Assembly: GCA_000611775.1 (NCBI GenBank)
Contig: KK106984.1
Coordinates: 2,266,580-2,330,579 of the forward strand
DNA: 64,000 bases
Direction: 5' to 3'
Origin: Umbilicaria muhlenbergii
Taxonomy: Eukaryota > Ascomycota > Lecanoromycetes > Umbilicariales > Umbilicariaceae
In this document: one piece after another, positions 11,501-20,135 of the stretch
How the letters are laid out: every line of letters starts with the position of its first letter
How positions within the stretch are numbered: the first letter of the stretch is position 1
The notes under the pieces: model-generated
Databases searched by the model: none
Told to the model about the DNA's origin: nothing
The model's input: only the letters and a program-made list of their open reading frames with translations
Translations under genes and position numbers: made by a program

Positions 11501-12964
11501 CAGGCTCTTTTGAACGACCTCAAGATGATTCTGTCAGTATCCTACAAGAACAAGCTTCAGGGAGATCCGTAGCCTTTTACAAATTCACAACCAGAGTCGG
11601 AAAAGACTACCAAGCTTCAGAGACAGGTATTGTGTTGCGGAAGTACGTTTCAACATGGTTTGGACTCAACGCTCTGTCACAATGGAACCCGAAGATGCGC
11701 GCGGATATCATCATTGTCGACGAGAAGGATCTTTCTGGTCTGCTAGCAGAAAACCTTACGGACCAGAGTATCCTAGTTCTTTGCAGCAACTCCTCGCGTC
11801 ACGGGCAGGGAGCTATACAGACTCAAGGATCAGGCGTCGTCGAACTTGTTTCGAAACCTTTCGGACCTTATAAACTCGCAAAGGCTTTGCGTCTTTGTCT
11901 AGAAAGAGCCAACGTGATCAGAACAGGGTTGGAGTCCATCGCGGAGTCATCCACCATGATGTCTCCACGCTCGGATACCCTAACAGGCGAATTCGAAGAG
12001 CTGACCCTCGAAGGAGAGGATGAACATACACCGCTCGTCGTACAGACGAACGGCACCGTAGTAGCCGGCGAATCGACTAATGCCCAAATGGCGATGACCA
12101 GCTCGTCTTCTGCCGGCGGAACAGAGGGCCTTAGAGCCAATGCCGGATCCGACTTTCCCTTCCCCAAGCAAGAACCAACCGAAAAATCACCCAAAAAGTC
12201 ACTCGACCTACCCGCGGACTTGGTTCGGCGTGAATCCAGGCGGCCTGACTTGAGACAACGAGTAACAGATCCACCTCCGAAGAAGAGAGCTGCATTGGCA
12301 GTGCTCGATGCTCCCACGACTATCTCTAATCATGGCAAGATGGTCGCGTCACCAGCAAAGTCGAAGCATCCTTCCACCACCAAGCCTATGCCCCCTATGA
12401 CCGTTACCCCCGAAGGAATCAAGTCGGCGGAAAGCCGCTCACCACGTATCCTACTCGTCGACGACAACAAGATCAACCTGAGGCTGCTGGAGACGTTCAT
12501 GACAAAGCGAAAATACCAGCTCGTAGATTCGGCGGAAAACGGACTTTTGGCCGTTCAGGCGGCTGAGATGCAAGAGGATGGATACGATATTATCTTCATG
12601 GGTAAAAGCTCCCGTCCCTCTTTCCCTATCGCGATCAGACTTACTAACCCTACTAGATATCTCCATGCCGGTCATGAACGGCTTCGAAGCCACGCGCGCT
12701 ATCCGCGATATCGAAGCTCGACGCCACAAATCCTCGTCCGCCGTCATCACCTTCTCGCCACCCGCTCTGATCATTGCTCTGACGGGATTGGCGTCCAGTC
12801 GTGACCAGAGCGAGGCATTTACGAGCGGCGTGGATCTTTTCATGACGAAGCCGGTCAGTTTCAAGGAGGTGGGGAGACTATTGGATAATTGGGAAGCGAA
12901 TGGTGGCAATCAGGTGGTTGGGCAGTTGGCTGCTCAGGATGCGCCGGGTGCGAGTGGGATGTGA
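8532..12964 (+). CDS. GAF-domain hybrid histidine kinase
   Basis: Six exons (8532-8764, 8824-10181, 10235-11197, 11250-11286, 11349-12601, 12657-12964) join to 1383 residues. The N-terminal third is a GAF-type sensor region (YFIAESTKTLNL, FYAGTPLTTDRGVNIGSLFI). A long Ser-rich linker follows. The HisKA H-box is GSISHELRSPLHGIL, with phospho-acceptor His about residue 603. The ATPase core has NVFGNALKYTEKG (N box), VIDTGKGIS (G1) and TGLGLSIVRS (G2). The C-terminal receiver has LLVDDNKIN, FMDISMPVMNG with phospho-Asp about residue 1282, and MTKPVS with the conserved Lys. It should autophosphorylate and pass phosphate through an HPt protein to response regulators. The linker before REC carries basic, proline-rich stretches. 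There is no PAS or HAMP domain and no membrane segment, so it is probably cytosolic. I cannot assign its fungal HK group with certainty. The start at 8532 is preferred over 8463. Confidence 0.92.
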
Positions 12965-14167
12965 GGCGGTAAGTACATATATAGAGAGATAGTCTGTTAA
13001 TGTGGCATTGGCATTGCGTGGAAGGGGTGCGGTGGGGGTGACATAGATGGGTATGGCGTTCTTTTGACGGAGTGGTACTGCATGATATGGGAATCATTTT
13101 GGGCGGTCGTTCCTTGAAAAACTGGTCCCTTGGATGGGACTATAAGCCGAGGCTCGGGATGAGGCATGAGTCATGATCAGGGCGATACTGGCGGCTCTTT
13201 GTATAAAGGGGGTTGCTATCGCAACGAGGAAAGACTCGATAGGCGATGACACGGGGTATTTAGGATTACGCAGTACAAACAGCATCATTTACGTATTCAG
13301 ACTTCAGATTGATGTACTAGTTGTTTGACTAACGGTTTGAACGTCAGGCATAGAGAGAAGTAATTCTGACAATCTCGACTGAGAACCCTTTCAGCAGTGC
13401 CAACACAAAAGTGAACTATGAAAATCTTGGAGTGTATCACTTGAGGAGTAGTCAGGGGGACCCTTACCGGAACTGGCCCCCATTGTCTTCCTACACCTAA
13501 TCTGGTAGTGATGCTATCTAACCACAATGTGGGCACCAACAGATATCGTCCGGTCTACGTTGCAGCAAAATTGACGAAGGGGGTTCCCATAGCCCTAGCC
13601 ACTACAACGAACATCAGCCGCAGACACAAACCCAGCAGCACTATCCAATCCGTCCCCCTCCCAGTAACACAAGAACGCCATCCGTCAGAAGACCCCCTTG
13701 ACCCTATCGCACGCAGCGACCACCAAGCATACGGACAATGCAAGTATCAGTCTTCACCTGGAGACTCTCCAAGTACAACAACAACAAAAGCGTTTTCAGA
13801 CAGCCGTTTGTGTGGAGGCGTGCGGACTTCTGGATGGTATTTCAATCGAAGGATCAGACGACGAATTCTTCGTGTTTATAGGTGCATTTGTGGGGGGATC
13901 CTGCAGAGGTTTAGTGGATGTTTGATATAGAGATTATAGAAGTGCCACAGTCCGGCCGGGGAGCTTTGCAGCCGTAAGGAAATGGAAGCGTACATGGCCT
14001 AGGATCCCCCCACAGCCCCAAGCGACCCTGTGAGCATAACGTAAATGGCCGAAATTAAGACACAGAGCCCCAGCATTCACAGGAGATGTGAAGGTTGGAC
14101 TCCTCGCTTTCGTAAGTATATTTGCAACCAAGCCGCTTATCCTATCTATCTAGATACAAGGGAAAAC
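12965..14167. other. Intergenic, convergent 3' ends
   Basis: This 1.2-kb stretch lies between converging genes. Around 13545-13925 (+) there are Gln/Pro/Asn-rich open segments that look partly coding, but no start, consistent frame or domain could be built. They may be a remnant or 3' UTR. Nothing else is supported. Confidence 0.4.
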
Positions 14168-15408
14168 CTAAAAGAGGGCTAGGGCATTCGGCGGACTGGC
14201 TACACCTCCTTCAACGTTGAGGGGCGCGGAAGTCAGGAAGAAGCTCCATCGCTTGTGCTTCTTGCACACCTCTGACAGCTCCTCCAAGTCCCAGAGTTCG
14301 CCGATGGGTTCGCCCCAAAAGGCGAGGCTGAAGTCGTGAATCCCTAGGCGATCATTTTATTAGCCGATCGTACGTTCGGGTGCAAAGCAGGACGGATACT
14401 CACGATATGGGGCCTTCGGCGGCCACGCCTCAAAGGTTATTCCGTCTGAATTTTGTTAGTTGAAGGCCATAGCGGTGTTTGTTAGGGCACGAGGAGTCGT
14501 ACCACCTGCAATGGCCGCGAAGTGGTGATTCCACAACCACTCGACAGTCTCGGCGTTTCCGTCGACACCGACGTACTCATGGCCTTGATTGACGTGCTTG
14601 TAGCGCTCCTCGGGTGTAGCAGCATCATACCATCTGGTCCAACCGGAGCGGACTATTAGGATATCGCCTGGATGGAATTCGACACCCTGATCTTTGGCGA
14701 TTTCATCCAAGTCTTTGACGAATATCTGATGTCTTGACATTGGGTTGTATTCGATGCCTTTCTTCTCGGCCCAGGAAGCATAGTCGATGAGAACCCCCCT
14801 GCCAACGATACCGCCTCTCTTAGACCAATCTGGTCAACCATTAGTAAAGGCAGTGCTCCGTAGGGCTGGGTCAGGGGGCAAGCATACGGTGAATGCCATT
14901 GTCCATAGTGCCGATGACATCCTCATGCTTCAGGCCATTGTAATATAGCTCTGTCTCCTGGTGTCCCCAATGTTCTGTGATATCAGCATGCATCCTGCAT
15001 GTATGAGAAAGTATGTCTTACTGAACCCATCCCACTGACTGCCGCTCTGTGTGTTGATGTGGATCTCGTCGTCATGCGCAATGAAGCCGAGAGGCTTCCC
15101 GTCCAAGAACTTGTGCTCTGGCTCCTTTCGCAGAAAGCCAGGTTGGTGGACTTTGTGTATCGGCCAACTAGTTGACATCAGTATATTGTACCGCAAGGGT
15201 TATGGCGCAACGGGGCGTACTTCAACGCAACACTAACACCTGTCTGGATCTCTTTCTTTGCTTCCATAACCACCTCAGGGGTTAGTAAATTCAGGGTTCC
15301 AACATTGTCCCTCTTGCCATCTTTGTCGAACAGACCCCAGGCACAGCCGTGGGGCATGCCCTTGACCTCGGGTAGGTCCTTGAAGTCTGGGAGATCTTGT
15401 GCACGCAT
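14168..15408 (-). CDS. Putative cyclase (kynurenine formamidase-like fold)
   Basis: Six exons on the minus strand (15408-15221, 15167-15022, 14974-14888, 14829-14506, 14445-14404, 14343-14168) join to 320 residues. The protein matches the fungal cyclase family (Pfam cyclase, the fold of bacterial kynurenine formamidase): GTLNLLTPEVV, then LGFIAHDDEIHINTQSGSQ, the metal-site-like HWGHQETELYYNG, GGIVGRGVLIDYASW, GDILIVRSGWTRWYD and the C-terminal HDFSLAFWGEPIGELWDLEEL. Family members use a His/Asp/Gln metal site; here the spliced HWGHQE and HDDEIH segments are plausible ligands. The bacterial relatives hydrolyse amide or cyclic substrates. The substrate of this fungal branch is not known to me. 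No signal peptide is seen, so it is likely cytosolic. All five introns are 47-60 nt. Confidence 0.88.
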
Positions 15409-16833
15409 TTTCGCCGAGGATACTCAATGTGACAGTAAGAGAAGAAAGAGAAGCAAGCAGGGGGGAATTAAATCATGGTGATTCACGGTCTGGCAGTGGT
15501 AAACCTGGCTACGGCCCATTCCCCCGCTACCTGCCCCACTCTGGGGAAAAGTATCTTAAGGTCGTACCCAGGCAGTACGAATTATCATCCGTACCTCGGG
15601 ATTTTGCTTGTGGGGATGAAACCTTTCGGTCTCCTCCATAGCTCCGAATTCGGTCGGATCCCCGCATCGTAGTGCTCGTATGGAGTTGCCATGATTGCTC
15701 TAGTAAAGGCTCGGCTACTATGAGGTATCAATTAACAGCGCTGGCGTACCCAGTACTAAAAGTTGTTCGAAGGGATAGCCGACTGGTCCGCTTTACGCTT
15801 CCCAGATGATCTTGTAGGAGACCTTTACCGCTTTTTCTAACATCGCTGCCTAAGGATGGAGAGATCTAGCTGTCGAGGGGGCGAAGAGATAGCGTAGGAG
15901 CAATGTGATCCAGCCAGTAGCCGGGGGATCAGCCAAGCATTCCTTCATCAATTCGCCCCCAGAATGCGCTCAGTGGACTGAGTCCTGCTCTGTAAGGGTG
16001 CCTCTATTCTCGGCCAAACAGATGGACCGGAGGCCGGTAAAGTAGCCGTCAGCCAGATTCCTCTTAGTAGGTTCAGCAGGCTTGAAGGTGTTCACGATGC
16101 AGCGTGCTGCCTAGCAAGTGATGATGCGGCTTTTATGATTGGTGCTCTGATAGATGTCGACGGCCGTCGCGGAGAGCAAGGTAGTTCGTGAAGGCTAGAT
16201 TACGGAATCCGCATATTCCGTAGTGGTAATTTCATGGGCTGCAGGTTAGGGCCGCAGTGGGATGCGCAAGCTTCTCCACAGCATCTACTCGTACCAAACA
16301 AGATCAAGACGACTGAATAGGGCATGTCTCACGCATCCTGCACATGTAAAGAGGAAGCCCTATCGTTCGGACTGATCGCATTTGAGATTTTCCAAGAATT
16401 AGGATGGGGGCACCCGTCAAGGCCATGCACTGTATTGTGGCACATCACTTCATCTAAGGTACCAATCACTTTGCTTTCAATGGAGAGCACTTAGCCAAAG
16501 GGGTAGGTAATTCGCGACACGATCATAGCTGGAAGCGGACGAGGTTGAATAAGGCCAGCCCTACGAGGCAGCCTCATGGAAACCACGAGAACCTTCCAGA
16601 TCCGGTTAAACCTCCCCGCCAGCCCATTCTAGCTGCAAGTAATTATGACAGCATAGGCACAATGCAACTTCTCAAACCCAAGAACTCGAGTCATCCTACA
16701 AATACTTCATTTTCTCCCTTGTACAGCAATTAATAGCAATTGCGGCAAGGCAAAGAATTGCCAAACTACATTGAATCTCAGAACATCCACTAGTCCTCTC
16801 ATTCGTGATTTCTGATTTCTACACAACTTCACA
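15409..16833. promoter_or_regulatory. Divergent intergenic region with HSP104 promoter
   Basis: 1.4 kb separate the cyclase start (minus) from the HSP104 start (plus). A heat-shock element lies at 16588-16602. An AGGGG stress-element-like pentamer occurs near 16500. No gene is seen in this stretch. Confidence 0.5.
16588..16602 (+). promoter_or_regulatory. Heat-shock element
   Basis: The sequence reads aGAAc-cTTCc-aGAtc: two perfect alternating nGAAn units and a third with one mismatch. It lies about 230 bp upstream of the HSP104 ATG, where an Hsf1 site is expected. It is a sequence match to the known Hsf1 consensus; binding is inferred. Confidence 0.65.
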
Positions 16834-19626
16834 ATGACGAGTGGAATGCAATTTACTGACCGGGCGCAGAAGGCCCTCACTGACGCCCATGAACTTGCAC
16901 AGCAATACGCTCACTCACAGATACTACCTCTCCATCTCGCGGTCTCACTGCTCGACCCTCCTATTGACGAGTCAAAAGATCAACAGCAGACCTTCAATGC
17001 ATCACATTCAGGAGGGGCAGCGCCCCTGTTTCGGCAAGTCATCGAACGAGCTCACGGAGATCCTCAACTCCTCGATCGCGGCATGAAAAAGGCCCTGGTT
17101 AGACTACCAAGTCAAGATCCTCCGCCAGAACATGTATCGATATCACCCCAGTTCTCTAAGGTCTTGCGATCTGCGAATGAGCTGCAGAAGACTCAGAAGG
17201 ACAGCTTCATTGCTATCGATCATCTCATCACCGCTCTGGCGCAAGATTCCTCAATCCAACGATGTCTCGCGGACGCAAACATTCCGAACACGAAGCTCAT
17301 AGATACCGCTATCCAACAGATCCGAGGCACAAAGCGGGTGGACTCGAAGACGGCGGACTCGGAACAAGAGAACGAGAACCTGAAGAAATTCACCATCGAC
17401 ATGACTTCACTGGCCAGAGAGGGCAAAATTGACCCAGTCATCGGACGAGAAGAGGAGATTAGAAGAGTCATCCGTATCCTGTCTCGGAGAACGAAGAACA
17501 ATCCCGTCTTGATTGGAGAACCCGGTGTTGGAAAAACAACAGTCGTTGAAGGTCTAGCATCACGAATTGTCAATGCGGATGTGCCGGCGAATCTGGCGGC
17601 ATGTAAGCTACTTTCACTTGATGTTGGGTCATTGGTCGCCGGAAGCAAGTATCGTGGAGAGTTCGAGGAACGGATGAAGGGTGTTCTCAAGGAGATTGAA
17701 GAATCTAAGGAAATGATTGTTTTATTTGTGGACGAGATCCATCTGCTGATGGGCGCCGGCTCAAGCGGAGAGGGGGGCATGGATGCTGCCAACCTCCTCA
17801 AGCCCATGCTTGCACGGGGACAGCTGCATTGCATTGGCGCAACTACGCTCGCCGAATATCGAAAGTACATCGAAAAGGATCAGGCTTTCGAGCGGAGATT
17901 TCAGCAGGTTCTAGTCAAGGAGCCTTCGATACCCGAAACCATATCCATCCTGCGTGGGCTAAAGGAGAAATATGAAGTACATCACGGTGTCAACATCCTG
18001 GATGGTGCCATTGTCGCCGCAGCTACTCTTGCCGCCCGCTATCTCACGGCACGACGGCTTCCAGACTCTGCAGTCGATCTTATCGATGAAGCGGCTGCTG
18101 CTGTTCGAGTCAGTCGTGAATCCCAGCCTGAAGCACTAGATACAATGGAACGAAAGCTTCGTCAACTACAGATCGAGATTCATGCCTTGGAAAGAGAAAA
18201 GGATGATGCTTCGCGCGCTCGCCTCTCACAAGCACAAGCCGAGGCGGCTAATGTTGAAGAAGAGCTCAAACCTTTACGGGAGAAGTATGAAAGCGAGAAG
18301 CAACGAAGCAAGGATATTCAAGAGGCGAAGATGAAGTTGGACTCATTGAAGACAAAGCAAGAAGAAGCGGAGCGAAACAAGGACATACAAACAGCCTCAG
18401 ATCTCCTCTACTATGCTATCCCAGACGTCAAAAACCGCATCGACCAGTTAGAGAAGGAAAGGGCCCGCGCCGACGCAGAGCTATACACGAGGAATGGCAC
18501 TGAACCGTCCGAAGCAATGTTAACCGATGCAGTTGGTCCTGACCAGATTAATGAAATTGTGGCACGGTGGACGGGTATCCCAGTGACAAGGCTAAAGACC
18601 TCCGAGAAGGACAAGTTATTGCAAATGGAGAGATATCTCGGGAAGATCGTGGTTGGTCAAAGGGAGGCAGTCACTTCCGTATCTAACGCCATCCGATTGC
18701 AGCGGTCGGGTCTCAGCAACCCTAACCAGCCACCAAGTTTCCTGTTCTGTGGTCCATCTGGTACAGGAAAGACTTTACTTACAAAAGCTCTAGCGGAGTT
18801 CTTGTTCGACGATCCAAAGTCGATGATAAGGTTCGACATGTCCGAGTACCAGGAACGCCATTCCTTGAGCAGGATGATTGGTGCTCCGCCTGGTTACGTT
18901 GGCCATGATGCTGGTGGCCAGCTCACAGAGGCTCTCCGTCGCCGCCCATTCTCCATTCTCCTATTCGACGAAGTTGAGAAAGCGGCAAAAGAGGTGCTTA
19001 CTGTGCTCCTTCAGTTGATGGATGACGGCCGCATCACTGATGGCCAAGGCAGAATTGTCGATGCTAGAAACTGCATCGTAGTCATGACGTCCAACCTTGG
19101 TGCCGAGTATCTAGCGCGGCAGAATGCACCAGATGGACGCATCGACCCCACAACAAAAGAGATGGTGATGACCGCGCTCCGCAACTACTTCCTGCCGGAA
19201 TTCCTGAACCGAATCTCCAGCATCGTCATCTTCAACCGTCTCACGAGGAGAGAAATACGGAAGATTGTGGACGTACGCCTAGACGAGATTCAAAAGCGGC
19301 TCGCACAGAATGATCGCAAAGTTACGATCTACTGTGATGACGAAGTCAAGGATTATCTTGGCAGTGCTGGATACTCCCCGGCCTATGGTGCTCGACCCCT
19401 TGCTCGTCTGATCGAGAAGGAGGTGCTCAACAGACTCGCAGTACTTATCTTGAGGGGCAGCATCAAGGACGGCGAAGTGGCGAGAGTCGTGCTGCAAGAT
19501 GGGAGGATCACTGTTCTGGGAAATCACGAGGACAGTGAGCTGGAAGATGACGAAGATATGGTGGATGATGAGGATGCAGTCCTCGAGCTCGAAGACGCGA
19601 ATGGTGATATGGATCTCTATGATTAG
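16834..19626 (+). CDS. HSP104: Hsp104/ClpB-type disaggregase
   Basis: A single uninterrupted frame of 930 residues. It has the Clp N-domain (FTDRAQKALTDAHELAQQYAHS). The first AAA+ module has Walker A GEPGVGKT near residue 229, pore loop KYRGEFE and Walker B VLFVDEIH. A long coiled-coil middle domain spans about residues 410-540. The second AAA+ module has Walker A GPSGTGKT near residue 640, GYVGHDAGG as pore loop, and LLFDEVEKA. It forms a hexamer that threads aggregated proteins with Hsp70 and Hsp40. The C-terminus is a long Asp/Glu-rich tail, longer than the short acidic tail of yeast Hsp104, fitting a cytosolic form and TPR co-chaperone contact. There is no mitochondrial presequence, so it is not Hsp78. 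The gene has no introns, as is common for strongly heat-induced genes, and a heat-shock element lies upstream. Confidence 0.97.
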   Translation: MTSGMQFTDRAQKALTDAHELAQQYAHSQILPLHLAVSLLDPPIDESKDQQQTFNASHSGGAAPLFRQVIERAHGDPQLLDRGMKKALVRLPSQDPPPEHVSISPQFSKVLRSANELQKTQKDSFIAIDHLITALAQDSSIQRCLADANIPNTKLIDTAIQQIRGTKRVDSKTADSEQENENLKKFTIDMTSLAREGKIDPVIGREEEIRRVIRILSRRTKNNPVLIGEPGVGKTTVVEGLASRIVNADVPANLAACKLLSLDVGSLVAGSKYRGEFEERMKGVLKEIEESKEMIVLFVDEIHLLMGAGSSGEGGMDAANLLKPMLARGQLHCIGATTLAEYRKYIEKDQAFERRFQQVLVKEPSIPETISILRGLKEKYEVHHGVNILDGAIVAAATLAARYLTARRLPDSAVDLIDEAAAAVRVSRESQPEALDTMERKLRQLQIEIHALEREKDDASRARLSQAQAEAANVEEELKPLREKYESEKQRSKDIQEAKMKLDSLKTKQEEAERNKDIQTASDLLYYAIPDVKNRIDQLEKERARADAELYTRNGTEPSEAMLTDAVGPDQINEIVARWTGIPVTRLKTSEKDKLLQMERYLGKIVVGQREAVTSVSNAIRLQRSGLSNPNQPPSFLFCGPSGTGKTLLTKALAEFLFDDPKSMIRFDMSEYQERHSLSRMIGAPPGYVGHDAGGQLTEALRRRPFSILLFDEVEKAAKEVLTVLLQLMDDGRITDGQGRIVDARNCIVVMTSNLGAEYLARQNAPDGRIDPTTKEMVMTALRNYFLPEFLNRISSIVIFNRLTRREIRKIVDVRLDEIQKRLAQNDRKVTIYCDDEVKDYLGSAGYSPAYGARPLARLIEKEVLNRLAVLILRGSIKDGEVARVVLQDGRITVLGNHEDSELEDDEDMVDDEDAVLELEDANGDMDLYD

Positions 19627-20135
19627 AGGGGTGCAGCAATGATGCATGATGATGGGACGAGTTTTCTACGGTTACTGATACCTACACTGTTTGCTTGCAT
19701 TTTGGTGGAAAAGCAAGCGTAGACGCCTAGTATGGCGAGTTCCACAGTCTTTTTGCAATTGAAATACATATCTGTCAATAGCTGGTAGATAGTTTATTTA
19801 ATACACTTCTATCAAGTCTCATTTTTGAACATGAACATGTATAGGCTTACTGATCGGATGTCTAAGAGTTCTAAGATACTAGGTGATCTAAAAATTAAAG
19901 AGTTCTAAAGGCTATAAGATTGTTAAGAGTTTTAAGATTTCGATATCTCAGAGAAATTGCAAGTATCGAAAACTTTAAGAACTCTAAGAGGTGCAAAAAC
20001 TCAGTCAGCTGACCGCGCGAGGACATCAACGCCTGCACGTCGCGTAAAGGTCTCACTTCCCGAACTTTTTAGATCAACCCATAGTATCGGACGGCGAACC
20101 AGGTCGATGAGCGGGGACGATCCCACACATTGACA
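19627..20135. other. Intergenic with AT-rich repeat, RDH54 promoter
   Basis: Between HSP104 and the next plus-strand gene. It holds the HSP104 3' UTR, the AT-rich repeat listed separately, and the promoter of the SNF2 gene. Confidence 0.5.
19862..20000. repeat. AT-rich stretch with AAGAGTTCTAAG direct and inverted copies
   Basis: Short copies of (A)AGAGTTCTAAR recur as direct repeats (taagagttctaaga, aaagagttctaaagg, taagagttttaaga) and once inverted (ctttaagaactctaaga). The stretch is much more AT-rich than its surroundings. It could fold locally or be a decayed insertion. It sits 140-270 bp upstream of the SNF2-gene start. Confidence 0.7.

Noticed and set aside
13508-13930. 140-codon plus-strand frame downstream of the histidine kinase
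   Set aside because: Gln/Pro-like text appears in other phases and no single frame is consistent; no domain or splice support.
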